A stretch of 64,000 bases of DNA from Porites lobata (lineage: Eukaryota; Cnidaria; Anthozoa; Scleractinia; Poritidae): contig CALNXK010000017.1 in assembly GCA_942486035.1 (NCBI GenBank), forward strand, positions 1,573,501 through 1,637,500, in the 5' to 3' direction. A model generated the notes under the pieces. That model made no database searches and was not told the origin of the DNA. It saw only the letters and a list, made by a program, of their open reading frames with translations. Every line of letters begins with the position of its first letter. Position 1 is the first letter of the stretch. Both the position numbers and the translations under genes were made by a program. Below, piece by piece: positions 45,561-57,769 of this stretch.

Positions 45561-48500
45561 ATGGATACCTCAGACCAAGATGATGGTCTCTTAAAGACGC
45601 TGTTTAAGGAGTCTTTTCAAGGTAATTGATATATTTTCTTAGGACCTTTTAAAAAGCACTCTTATTGAACGTTTGTCTTAGTGACTCCAACACCTGAAAA
45701 CACTCACAGCCAGCCAAATTAGCCTTGTCGTCTCTCCAGTGTTATGTATTTCAGCGTTAGAGGTAATAAAGAATTATGAAAATAAATGGTATGGCAGGCT
45801 ATTTGCTAATTTTTCAAATCGATCGATCACTTGTTGTTTAGTTTTTATGTGGCCAAGGTTTAATAAAGTAGCAACACCACTATACTAGTCAACAATTTTG
45901 AAATGCTGTAGCTCTTTTGGCATCCTGATCCATTTTGGTTGCAAGTGACAAGTAAAGCATTGCCTGATGGACTATTGTTAACAAATTTTATTGTTTTCTG
46001 CACTTGATGTTGTCACGGTTAGTCCACTTTAATCACAGATCTCATGATTGTTATTCACTTATTGTGGATTTAGCAAAATTTGCTGACAAACTTCTACGGT
46101 TTTCAGAGACGTGGAAAGATAGTCCAGATTTTGCCTTGTATCTAGCTGAACTGAGTGCTTCTAGCCTGGAAAAACTGAGTAAGTCATACAAAGGACATGA
46201 ACGTTGAGTGTACAATAGCATTTATGAAAGTTTTTTTTGTAATGATCTCAACAAAGTTTCAACACTCCACATTTGGAATTGCCATTCTATGGGCCAAAAT
46301 TAGTTGTCTAATGCCATTTATCATACCATATATTCTGTCACATTTTGTGACAGAATAGATCATTACAATTTTGCAGCAAATTTAACAGGAGCTCTACATG
46401 AGGTTTTCAAAGCAAAATAATGTATTGGTCAAATCGAAGCTTCAACATCCCCCTCCCGGGCAAACCCCGGGCATTTGACTTTTTTGAAAATTATTGTTCA
46501 AATTCCTCCCTCCCCACGCCAAAATGCTGTTCAAATGCCCTACACTAGGGTCCATTAGGGTGATCAAATGCCCCCACCCCAGGGACATTTCACAGGCACA
46601 TGAATGACAGAAGGACAGAAAAAATGCATTCAGTTGTCGAACAAAATCTTTATAAATACAGCAAATAATTTCGAACAAAACTCTCGTGCAAAGCGGCGGA
46701 AATCGCTGCTACAAGGACACTGAAGGCTCAGTTTTTCGTCGTTTGTCGTGCAACACACAGCGCGTTCTATAAAAAAATCCCACCTACTGAGATTACTACA
46801 TTCCATACATGTGATTCATGACTATTTCACTGACGTGCATCATAGCTGCACCTAATTAATAAACATACATGCGGGCAGGCGGTGTGCGACAAACACAGAC
46901 TGCAGACTTGCATACTGGCAGGTAAATGAGCAGGGGCACCCAACATCAATTTTCGGAAAATATCTTTTCGGAAGACGATTTGAGATCTAGAATTTTCGGA
47001 ACATTTGTTGTAAAATTTCTTGCTTGCCTACCTCTCCTACGATTTTAACGGATTTTTACCCTAAAAAGGTCGCCTAGAATTTTCGGGAACCTTTTTTCTG
47101 ACCGAAATTTTTGAAAAGGTAAGTTTTGATCCCTATAATTTTCCGATCACTAGACTTTCAGCTAGGAATGCGGGTGGGATGTTGAAGCTTCGATTTGACC
47201 GATTCAGAACTGTAAATTAGCATTTTTACATTCCGTTTTTTATCAAGTTATGTATTTTTTTGTTACTGCATTGCTTGTCAAATTATTGCACAATTTTTAT
47301 TGAGCAAATGCCAGTCAGAGCAAGAACCATTTCTTCATTTGATTATGTAATAATTATTACTATTTGTTGTAGGCAGAGAACCAGAGAGACTGGCTGAGGA
47401 AAAGGCACAGATTTTAGAACAAACTGAACACTTAGCTTTTCATAATTACAAGACATTCATCAAAACTGCAGAGTGCTCTAAAGAGATCTTTCATGATGTA
47501 AGTACTCAACAGTACAATTTTTTGGCAAAATGATGTTGCCCTTTTTTGGCTGTTATTGAAGATTGAATTAAATTACTTTGTACATGTATGCAGGTAAAAT
47601 TCAGTGCTTTGTGCACATTTTGGTCAGGTTTTTCTTATCCAAGGATTTGTTGCAATTTTTCTGGATGTGAGCATCTGAAAAAAGCAACGTTGTTTTGGGC
47701 TCACAAAACTTTGATTTTTCAAATCCTATTTATATATTTATTTATTTATTTATTCATTTATTGTTAACCTCCACTTGTTCCAATCTTTTGATCTTTGTAT
47801 CAGTCTCACTAGAATCTTTTATTTTAAAGTAAACAGTCAGCTTCCTTGTTTGTAAAATACATGACAAATTTTATCCTAAAAAGTTTGTTTCAGTGGAAAG
47901 TCATGTTGAGTCACTTTTGGACAAGCTACCAAGATTTTCTGAAACATGCAGCAATTTCATGAAGGCTGCACAAGAAATAAATAGCAGGTATAATCAAGCT
48001 GCTTTACATGTGTCTGCCTTACTTTAATTCCTACAAAGTCTGTTCATTTATTCATCATAATTATTTCAAAATCTAACAACACTTGCTGGCAACTGCGGTT
48101 CAAATTAATACATTTCAGTCACAATGTCAGGCAGTTAGTCCTATAGAGTCATTAATCATAACTATAACAAAATTGTCAAATCTGATTGGCTCTCAACTGC
48201 TCTGATTTCAGCCTTTATTGGACAGTTTAATAGGACAGTACACGTCATGCCTAAGTAACTGGACAGTACCCACCATCACATGCGCGCTTAAATGGCTTTT
48301 TTTTTCACTGCTAGCAAAACAAAATTTCGAATTTCTTGTGTTTTGGTTTAAAAAATAGCCTATTGTATCACAATTTTTTTTAAAGTTATGATTAATTGGT
48401 AACGGAACTTCGTGTCGTCCAATTCAGTCTGTAATCATACTCGTGATTAAACAAATCGGACTCCCACTACGCGGTCGTCCAATTTTGTTAATCACTCGTA

Positions 48501-51500
48501 TGATTACAAACCGAATTGGACTCCACTCAGTCCTGTTACCATTACTTATTCAGCCAGTTATCTATTTTCTAATTACTCAGGTCAGTCAATGAGCCAGTTA
48601 ATAAGTTAGTTTAGTAATTCAGGCTGCCTGAGTCAGTTAGTCTGGCAGCCAGTCAGTCCCTCAGTCAGCCATTCAGTCTGTCAAGTCAGTCAGTGAGTCA
48701 GTTAGGTAAGTCAGGTCAGTCATGTCAAGTCAGTCAGTCCATCAGTCAGTCAGTCAGTCAGTCAGTCAGCCAGTCAGTCAGTCAGTTAGTCAGCCAGTCA
48801 GCCAGTCAGTCAGTCAGTCGGTCAGTCAGTCAGTCAGTCAGTCAGTCAGTCAGTCAGTCAAGTCAATTAGTTAGTCAGTTAGTCAGTTTAGTAGGTCAGT
48901 CAGCCATTCGTTTATAATTCAGCCTAATGAACCAGCCTGTTCTTGACATATTCAGTGAACAGCATTTAGATCAAAATATTATGTGCAATATCAAAATGAC
49001 AATGGTTGTGTCACTTCTCTCACTTCTAGCCGCCATTTAAATTCTTTAACATTAGCTCGCCATACCCAGTTGCTGGAGATTCTGGAAATTTCACAGGTAT
49101 GAAACAAACGTTTTGTATTCTCAGTAATTTTGGTCTTTTTTGAGATGGTCTCAGGTAATTTACTTTCATTATGAAAACCAGGCAAAAGGCACTGGTGAGC
49201 CTGAGTATTACACTGTGCCTGCAAGTGAGCTTCCTGTTGCCATTAATCGGGCATGAGAAGCAAGGGTTTTCACCAGCGAACACTTAGGGAAGGAAACCAC
49301 TGGGGAATTTGCTCAGTTCTCTGATGAGATCTCTTGCCTCCTGTCCTTGAGAGAATAGTAAGCTTGCTTGAAGGATAAGACATTGCTCACACTGGGCAAC
49401 TGAGCATAATCCCGTAGTATGGTACTTTCTGGGCATCAATGTGAATATGCCCTTTTTTCAAGTACCCATGCCAGAATTCGACCTCAGCACCAATGACTAA
49501 CTACAAGAATGAGATTTTGTTTTTGGACACCAACGTGGGAACTGGGATCCTTTGAGAACATGTTTTGCATTGGATCTGAGGCAAACTACTGCTTTGCATA
49601 CCCATGACTAGCTCCCAGTGTGCTTGTGCTCCAAAATGGAATCTGACAGGGTGAAATGGGGCAAATATGTACAAAGTGACATGCCAGATACCTCAGGTGT
49701 GAACACGACACTAGTTTGTGCTGCTACCCAGTTGCTAGTACTCAGGCACCTAGTGTGAACAACCCCTCATATTAGAGTCCTTTATGTTTACACTGTACCA
49801 TCTGTGTAAGCACAACATTAGAGAGAATTAGAATCACTCTGATGGCTGTTCATCCTTGTGTTTTTTGCCTGTAGAGACTTTCTCTCACTCTATGATGAAA
49901 AAAATTGTTGTGAATTATGTTGTTATTTACAGCTTATGGATTCATGTGTTCGCAATGGATACTACGAGGAAGCTCTGGAACTATCATCATATGTGCATCG
50001 GCTGGAAAAGAAACTCTCTAACATCCCAATCATTCAGAACATAGTGGAAGTTGTTCAGTCATCAACACAGCTGATGTTGTCTCAGCTTTTGCAACAGCTG
50101 CGATCAGCTATCCAGCTGCCTGCTTGCTTGCGTGTGATTGGTTACCTCAGACGACTTGACATGTTTTCTGAATCAGAGCTCAGGATCAAGGTATTTCCGT
50201 AAATCTCAAATAAAATGGAGGTAATGTATAGAAGGGCGTGTATAAATGTACATTTTCTGAAAAAGTTGAATCTCGCTCAACTTTTACGTTATCGTGCCCC
50301 CGTCCATACATTACCTCTGTTTTGATTACACGAGTGAGTTTTACATACCTTCATGTATGCGCATAAATTTTACGTGGTTACAAAGTAAAAATTACACGAC
50401 AGTGAAAATCCACCCTTGTTTGGAGCTCTGTTAAATTTGGTGCAACCTGGCAGAGAATTTGGGAAATTGTGTTAAACTGCAGCAAGTATTACATGTACAG
50501 TACAAAATGCATTTACACTGGAATACCGTTTACACACTAAACACTAACTCAGCCTTCAGGGCTGTACCTGTGTATTCTTTTCTGCTGTACTCCTGGTGTT
50601 ACACTGGTCCTCTCTTCCTTGATTCTCCACTCTACAAATGAAAAGGGAACTGGAGCCAATATGCATCCAGCAATTGTTTCTGGGATCATTACTGGGGACA
50701 TGCCTGTCCCATAAGTCTTTGCGGGAGTTAACTCAGTCCAGTTTTCGTCTTGCTTCAAAAGTGGTGATTTCGTACTTCACCTCTGTCAAACGTGTCCCGT
50801 AGGAAAGGTATTCCACTACTTTTCTATGATTTTGGGCCATTTACTTTAGAGGACTGTCGTTGCTTCAGAGCCATAAGATAAAAAATAAAAATCCATGCAA
50901 GTCTGCTTACAGAATGGCTTCTGTCATGTAATGTCAGGGACAATACCAGTGGCCGATCCAGGGGAGGGACCTGGGCCTTTATTTTTAAACCAAACTGAGG
51001 TGCCAAGGGCTGAAAAAATTTTTTTGAGACGGGACCCCCCTTCAGATCTCAGGGTCTAGATGACCAATCCCCCCTCCCCTCCCCTCCCTTATCTGAAGGT
51101 CTGGATCCGCTACTGAATAGTGTTACTGCTACTTTCAGGTTAAGGGACCGGGAAGCCTTAAGTATTGAACCCCCATGGTAATAGAGACATAAACTTGATA
51201 TCGCCTTCAAAACGTTTTTCTGCAATTTTATTAATGTTAATATTAATGTAATTTTATCGCCTTACAGTTCCTTCAAGCACGCGATGCTTGGCTTCAGAGT
51301 GTTCTGGCCTCAATTCCATCAGATGATCCTTATTACCATATTACCAAGACCATCGAGACAAGCCGTGTTCATCTATTTGATATTGTTACGCAATACAGAG
51401 CCATATTCTCCGATGATGACCCAATATTGTCAATGGAAAACGAGGACAGCCCAATGTATAGCAACCTTTTCCACTGCTGGGTTGTGCAAAAGGTACGCTA

Positions 51501-54500
51501 TGTTGAATGCCTCTGGTAAAAATGAACCTTTGATTAGGGTGCTTTTAAGTAGAGAAAGATTGTGAAGTAACTAGAGAAGATTGTGATAGGGAACTGTATG
51601 GGTTGAGCGGAAGTCCTTTTGGCGAAAAGTAATAAATGCCATGTTAGAAGGTTGTACTTAGTCGGATTATTACAGTAGACACTTGGAACGCAACAAAATA
51701 CGTTTGTCGGCTTTTAAGGTCAAACGAGGGGGCAAAGTCCAACGGAAGGGAATGTTCGCGGGGGGGGTGGCAACTCAACTTAAGCCTGCGACCTCTCTTC
51801 GGCCTATCTTTCCTCGAATACAAACAAGTTTGATTTCGGGCGACCATTCGTAGGGAGAGGAACACCTGAAAAAAAAAATGCTTATTCCCTTGTGTGATCT
51901 GTTTGTGGGACAATTCCTTGGTACCAAATGAAAGTAAAACAGTTGCTTATCAGCATAAAATGGCTAAACAACGTTCAAAATTCATTTCGCCGTAAAAAAA
52001 AAAAAAACGCCGGTCGAATTGCTCATAGCCAATTATAGAGACATTTTTTAGATTTATTGGAAGGGGTACGTGTTGAGAAGCATCTTTGAATAAAGATGTT
52101 AGGGGCACTAAAACGAGACGGCCTTTTTTTTTCTGCTTCAAGGTGCAACAGTTTTTGAAGACTTTAGAGTATGACTTGGAGCGTGGAGTTGGTAGTCGAC
52201 TAGATTCACTTTTGGGACAATGTATGTACTTTGGTCTGTCATTCAGCCGTGTTGGAGCTGACTTCAGAGGGTTACTTCCTCCACTCTTTCACACGGCTGC
52301 AATGAAAGCATTCAGTACAGCGGTGCTTGATGCTACGGAGAGGTGCGTTGTGTTTGCGTGTGTAGAAAGTAGTTATGAAAAATATCCCGATTTTCCAAGT
52401 CGTTGTTTTATTATTTCAAGTCTTGTTACCATCTTTGGTTATGTGTAGTATTGGAGCAATATGTTCCCGAGATTCGGCAATTTTATCTGCTTTTGCTGTG
52501 AATGTTGAGAAAACTTCATGAAATCGTTATTTGTATGTCCATCAGATTTGGAGATTTGTTTTGGATGTAATGTGATCGATTTAATCTCTTTCAAGTGGGT
52601 TTCTTTATCTAAATAACTGATCTTTATTCTTTGAAATTAAAGGTTTAATGAAACGATGAAGTCGTATTCTCCCCAGTCTCTTTCATCCTCTGTCACGGCC
52701 ACGATGCTTTCTACAATGACAGCGAAGGTACGTAATGTCTCACCTCTGCAAGACTGGGTTTATGTGGCGTTGTAGAACTCAGCAGAGCTGATCAGTTTTT
52801 GAGCTGCCTTTGGCGAAATGAGCATAGTTGTCTACTTAGGTTAAGAACTTTTGAGCAATTTGATAACATTGTGTATATGAGCAACTAGGAAAACTCAGCG
52901 CTCTAACAATTGGCCACCGCGTCTCCCACTACTTCAAGCAATCAGGGTGTCTTCTCCCGGTTTTGATCGTAAAATTCGTCATTCATTTGGTAAAGGAAAA
53001 AAATATCGCCTCATGCGATGTGATAGGTATATCCGTAAGTAGTGATAGCACGTAGCACGTGTTCTTGTTTTTTTTTTTTGGCACCGCGATTTTTTTGGCT
53101 GATGATTGGTTCGCTGCATTTGCTTTGATTGGCCTAAGTTCTACTCCCCACTCCAGAAACTCTTAAGGGAAATGGGTACAAGCTTTCGGCGCAACGATTT
53201 CTGGGACCGTTTTCGGTGGACAAGCGTTGCGTATGATCGGTTTATGGTTGCCTTGAATACCATCCACCAAACATCAAACGAGCCAAAAAATCACTGCATG
53301 CATTGCTTATACCCATTTTCCCTTGAGTTTCTAAAGTACGGAGTCATATCTACTCACGCAAATAGGCCATTCCCGAGTTCCCCTCAGCCTCTGTATCAAA
53401 ACGAGGTGAAGTGCACAGCCTTTGACATGGAAATGATTTTTCATTCTTATGCAAATCAAACTCATTTTCGTTGTGCACTTGGCCTCATTTTGAAAGTGAG
53501 GGATTTTGGAACTCGGAAGTGACCTATTATCCTTGCATGTCCCTCTGTAACGGTAAGCTAAATTCCGTCATTGAGATCGAAAGATAAGTAGCAATTCGCT
53601 GTAATTTTCGACCGCCTTTTCAAACAAATGGAAACTTTTCCTTATTTAAATTTGTTGGCTTGCACCTGTTACCCTCCAGCCAATCGCTTTGTTGGGGTAT
53701 GCGTCGGTCCCCCTTAAAGTTAAATCATCCACCCTTACCTCTTTTCCTTTATTGTTAGGTGGACAAAACTATGTAAGTTAACCAAGGTCACGCCTAAATT
53801 AAACCTCGGTTATTTCAAATAACTGTCAGTTTTATCCGTTGTATATGTAATTACGTAGTTATAGAAATCTGTATTTTTTCTTTTTGTTTTTGTTTTCAAT
53901 AATATGTGTGCTTTTCTGTGCTGCAATATAGCATTAAATAAAGATAAAAATAAAAAAGTGTGGAGTTTACTTATTATTTTGTTTTCCTCATTAATTGTTG
54001 TTGTTTTTATTTTTGTAGCCCGATGATACAGGAGCAGATCTCCATCCTCCCAGCTCTTTGTTACAACATCCACCCCTTGCGGCCTTCACTAACAGTGTTT
54101 TATCAGCCTTCAATGAGCTGAGACATTGCGCACCATTAGCTCTTGTCTCACCAGTCACTGAGGTTCTTCAGTCCTCCTTTGCATCTGTGATACACACCAC
54201 ATGCGCCTTCCACAGGTAAATGAATTCTGCATATTTTGTGGTACTTCTTGGTGTTGCAGACGGGTACAGTCACCAAATGACGTAATGGAGCGATTTTCGT
54301 ATGACCTTGAAAAATGGTTTCGGTAAGTGTTCGTTATTTTTTTATCAGCCAATGGATGAAAAGATCAAAACATGGGTTCTTCGTTTCTCTGCCAATCGTG
54401 TTGCAGTATGACGGCAAAGCGTAGTATCGATTGATTTCTAGAAGGTTCTCGGGCATGAAGTTTTTTCACCTGAGCGTTCGCTTAACCAACCAGAAGCCAC

Positions 54501-55980
54501 ACGCGTTTGTATCCGTTCAACAAAACCAATCAAATCGCACTATTTTCGTTCGTTTGTTGTTTCTGTTTTGTTCGCGCGTTTTCATTTGAAGGTCTTACGA
54601 AAATCGCTCTATAAAAGATTGAAAAGACACTTTACAATACCCACGCCACAACACACAAGCCAACCAACAGTGGTTTGCGCAACATCAGGAAACATTCGCT
54701 TTTTGGCGCAGACCTTCGCCGCTGCCATGATCAGGGAAAAGTATTTCTTTCCAGGGTCTCGACAAATTTTAGGGCCTGCCAAAGTTGGTGAGGGGTCATG
54801 AAATTATTCTTTCAGGGTGCCCGAGGATTTCATGAAGCCCATATTATCGTCCGGACAAAACTATTCCGTAGCTGATCAACTTTGATACCCCCCATGTTAT
54901 GTAAGAAATACAAATGTTCCGAAAAGCGTTAAGTGTTAAAAATGTGGAATAGGAATGTTCATAGACTAAAAAAAGAAGCGGAAGTTAATGTTTACGACAG
55001 GTCAATAAAAATTGCTTGCAGGTCAAAGGAAGTCAACCAGTAGTTAAGAAATATTATCCGTTCAAGTGGAAAGCAAAAAAAGTGCCTCTTTCGAGCTTCG
55101 TTTTCCAGATTTCCCGTTCATGATATTTGTCCATTGGGATTGCCTAAAGCTGAGGAGGAATCCGGGTTGAAAAACTGGCTATTTTCATTATCCTGTTCCT
55201 AAACTTATAGAAACTTAGTTCCGGATCATGTGTCGCTAACGGTCCATAAGCACATCTTTGTTCTCGCGAGCTTACTATCTTCTCAGAGCCTTCAAGCTAT
55301 CACTAGTAAGGTTTTGTTATCCATCACTTCTTCCTCTGGCCAGTTACATCATATACTGCAAGCCAATCAAATACAACTGTACAGCTGATACCAAATTATG
55401 TTAAATACGTAGCGTTGACAGTCAAACCCGGGAAAATTGCTTGTAGTGCGGTATAATATATTTTATAATCCTTGTTAATATTCCTATCATTTTATTGGTT
55501 TTCAGAGCAGAAGCGGCCGCCCTCAATGAATCTGAAAGAGCTACATTTGCAAATTTCTGTCAAGTATTGGGTAAACAGCTTATACCGTACATAAACCGCT
55601 GTTTAGAGGCGATTTTTCCGAGTTCTGCACTGAGTATCGTGCAGGGGGTTCCTAGTGCAGCCAGTACGTCGCTAAGACTTGACGTTAAGAGATTACATGT
55701 ACTGTTGGAGCCAGTCATGCCGCAAGAATCTACAGAGGAGGAGGAAAAACCTCGTGGAAAACAAGATGTTAAAAGCCGCCCTAGCATACCACAGGATACC
55801 ACGGGGGAAACGGAACAGCCTCGTCATGAGAACGAGGCTGAAAGAGAGAAAGAAAAAGAGCAGAAAAACACTGACCAGGAAAAAGGACATCTTACAGAGC
55901 AATCTGTGGAGACAGAATCATTGAATGATGGTGGGGAGAAAGTATCGGAGTCTGAACAGCATGAGCCAGATTTAACTTAG
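45561..55980 (+). CDS. COG8: Conserved oligomeric Golgi complex subunit 8
   Basis: Eleven exons: 45561-45621, 46074-46178, 47373-47497, 47884-47987 (or from 47894, see finding), 49030-49096, 49933-50190, 51268-51492, 52143-52342, 52643-52727, 54019-54215, 55506-55980. The product is about 633 residues; human COG8 has 612. COG8 belongs to lobe B of the COG tethering complex, which holds vesicles for retrograde traffic within the Golgi. The Dor1-like region is conserved: REPERLAEEKAQILEQT, HNYKTFIKTAECSKEIF, HLNSLTLARHTQLLEILEIS, LMDSCVRNGYYEEALELSSY, QLPACLRVIGYLRRLDMFSE, FLQARDAWLQSVLASIPSDD, TIETSRVHLFDIVTQYRAIF and SLLGQCMYFGLSFSRVGADF. The C-terminal tail is acidic and Glu/Lys-rich (residues about 560-633) and much less conserved. 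All junctions keep phase except exon 3 to exon 4. Head to head with FIS1. Confidence 0.96.
46427..47200. mobile_element. Element with perfect 25-bp terminal inverted repeats, 774 bp
   Basis: ggtcaaatcgaagcttcaac plus atccc at 46427-46451 is the exact reverse complement of 47176-47200. The inside holds G/C-rich words (ccccgggcatttg, aaatgcccccacccc) also seen near 22770-22880 and 23410-23480. A minus-strand frame at 46442-46678 has no family resemblance. It lies in the intron between COG8 exons 2 and 3, so it is carried in the pre-mRNA. Confidence 0.75.
48395..48545. mobile_element. Foldback element, about 150 bp
   Basis: attggtaacggaactt and gtccaattcagtctgtaatc with atactcgtgatta on the left are mirrored by taatcactcgtatgattac, ccgaattggac and agtcctgttaccat on the right, around a 25-base centre. 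It lies in the COG8 intron between exons 4 and 5. Confidence 0.7.
48560..48912 (+). repeat. (TCAG)n tetranucleotide microsatellite
   Basis: About 350 bp of cagt/tcag units, nearly pure from 48733 to 48860 and broken at both ends by single changes. The open frame across it (reading SQSVSQSVSQ) is an artefact. It lies between COG8 exons 4 and 5. Confidence 0.9.
50203..50432. mobile_element. MITE (aaaatggaggtaatg type), copy 1
   Basis: Shares with 57043-57300, in the same orientation, the words aataaaatggaggtaatg, ctcaacttttacg, attacctct, aattttacg and aaaaattacacgacagtgaa. It starts about a dozen bases after COG8 exon 6 ends (50190) and ends near atccaccctt. Confidence 0.6.
50947..51115. mobile_element. 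CAGTGGCGGATCC-type element, copy 2
   Basis: Ends cagtggccgatccagggg and ctggatccgctactg; opposite in orientation to the copies at 25580 and 60656. Internal words (ttgagacggga, atctcagggtctagatgac) match them as reverse complements. About 169 bp, in the COG8 intron before exon 7. Confidence 0.7.
53095..53530. repeat. Dispersed-repeat-like stretch with an open frame
   Basis: A 138-codon frame crosses this part of the COG8 intron between exons 9 and 10, but there is no splice support and no family resemblance. The 3' part (cagcctctgtatcaaaacga, cctcattttgaaagtgaggg) looks like noncoding dispersed repeat with paired ends 'aacgaggtgaagtgcacagcc / gtgcacttggcctc'. Confidence 0.35.
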
Positions 55981-56103
55981 TAGTAAACAGTTGTAGAAGC
56001 CATAATTAGGGCACCTACCATTGGTCAGACAATGACCGACCACACCCTTCCAGTCGAAAAGAGAATTCCACAACAGTTGAAATTCTCCACAGCGGCCACC
56101 TTG

Positions 56104-56251
56104 GGCTGTTCCAGGTTCTCAGATAGTGGGGAAGACCCGAAAGTGAAAGGTGCGCGAAAAGTTGGCGGGGCGGGAGGGGTACCCTCCCCTTTTTTCCTGT
56201 TCGCGCTTTCTCAATTCAGCGGACCCGACTATCTCGGAGCCTGAAAAAGGT
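56104..56251. mobile_element. MITE with inverted ends, copy 2
   Basis: ggctgttccaggttctcaga with tagt on the left is mirrored by actatctcggagcctg on the right; the ends match the element at 40672-40858. It begins 124 bp after the COG8 stop, so it may sit in the COG8 3' UTR. Confidence 0.55.
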
Positions 56252-56270
56252 TAGGGTCACCTTGGGGACA

Positions 56271-56470
56271 GGAAAAAGTGACCATTGTAGAGAGGTGGCC
56301 GTCGCACTGAGGTTTAAACAAGGGCCAATGTATGGACTGTCGGCCGAAAAAAGTGGCCATTGTAGAGAGGTGGCCGTCTTAGTGAGATTTAAACAAGAGC
56401 CAATGTATGGACTGTCGGCCCAAAAAAGTGGCCGTTGTAGAGAGGTGACCGTTAGTGAAGGTTAGACTGT
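56271..56470 (+). repeat. 75-bp tandem repeat, nearly three copies
   Basis: gtggccattgtagagaggtg recurs at 56278 (as gtgacc), 56353 and 56428, each followed by gccgt, gtgaggttt-like text, aaacaagagccaatgtatgg and actgtcggcc. The third copy is truncated. The period is exactly 75 bp. Frames reading it as protein are artefacts. Confidence 0.85.
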
Positions 56471-57042
56471 ATTAGTCCAGCCAGCCAGATGAGTAAATCT
56501 TTAATAGTATGTAGGGCAGAAATGAGTTTTTAACGAAAACGTTCCAAAATAGCGTGTTCCATTTTCAAAATGACCTATATTGCCTTATCACACTCACAAC
56601 TTGTTTTCATTTGAGTTGTCGATTGCAAGAGGCAAAGTACGGCAAACTGCCTCAAACAGTTTTAAACTAGACTCCCTATGGACCAGTTACAGGCGTCCAC
56701 TATGGGTAGTTTTCCGTGCTATAAAAAACTTAGTGAGTAAACCAGCCAACCACTGATACTTTTATTTTAACGCCCAGTTGCTCAAAAATGGGATAGTGCT
56801 ATCCATCGAATAAGTCGCTATACAGCGAATAAGTATTAGGGAAATTATATTGTGTTATCCTCTGGATAGAGATTTACGCAGCGGATAGCACTATCAACCT
56901 TTGGAACAACTCGGGCCAAGGCTGTAAATCTTACAGGGGTGTCTGCAAAGCAAGGTTTCCCACCTTTAAAGTCACCAACTTATGGGGACTTACCCCTCCC
57001 CACTTAAGTGTCATTTTGACGGGTGTCTGGTTGTCTGGTCTT

Positions 57043-57300
57043 TTAAGGTGGATTTCCACTGACGCATTTTTGGCTACTCACGCTAAAGCACGTAAACTCT
57101 AATTACGTAAATAAAATAGAGGCAAGATAAAAAGTGCTGAGTGAGGTTCAACTTTTACGGTCACGAGCGACCTTTCATGCATTGCCTCTATTTTATTTGC
57201 GAACGTAAATTTTACGCACGTACGCACGTAAAAATTACGCGACACTGGAAAGCATTCATTTGTTATTGTCTCCATATAACAGGGCCGGCTTCCACCTTAA
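57043..57300. mobile_element. MITE with ttaaggtgga inverted ends, copy 2
   Basis: Left end ttaaggtggatttccactg, right end cggcttccaccttaa. The centre is itself palindromic (aaataaaatagaggcaa faces ttgcctctattttattt). Related to the copy at 50203-50432. Confidence 0.7.
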
Positions 57301-57769
57301 ACGGGTTTCTGCTTTTCATTGTCTGTACAGCAATGCCGGGAAAACGCATGTCGTTCCCATAGGTATTAAAAGATTAAAAAAGTAGGAAAGATTTTAGAAA
57401 CAGAAATAAGATAAGCTGCATCGCTGTGAGAATAGTGGGTGTTCAGAAAGCTGCAACACATTATTTAATCACTTTATTCCCTGAAGCGTGTGAAAGATCT
57501 TTTAAAGGGTTAATGAAAAGAAATTTGTAATTTTTACGTACTCTTTATTAAAAACGAAATAAAAACAGAAGGAATATAGTAAAATAGAAGCAGATATCTG
57601 CAACGAAACTAGACTATTACTGAAAAGTTGTTATATCATTTTGGTTTAATGGTAATGAAGCGTGCGTTCCGGAGATTTATTTATTTTTTCAACTCAGCTC
57701 GTTATTATGCAATGTTTATTACGTTCAGATTGAAGGTAACAATCGCAAGGATCCTAACGTTGTTTCTGT

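Larger units (their letters stand above)
55981..57769. other. Convergent intergenic region with repeats
   Basis: This separates the 3' ends of COG8 and the SLC4 gene. It contains a short inverted-end element (56104-56251), a 75-bp tandem repeat (56271-56470) and a MITE (57043-57300). Minus-strand poly(A) candidates for the SLC4 gene (tttatt on the plus strand) are at 57542, 57677 and 57715. No gene is seen. Confidence 0.6.

Noticed and set aside
48693..48917. Open frame reading SQSVSQSVSQ
   Set aside because: It is a translation of the (TCAG)n microsatellite inside a COG8 intron.
53106..53522. 138-codon plus-strand frame
   Set aside because: It lies wholly within a COG8 intron, has no family resemblance and overlaps repeat-like DNA with paired ends.
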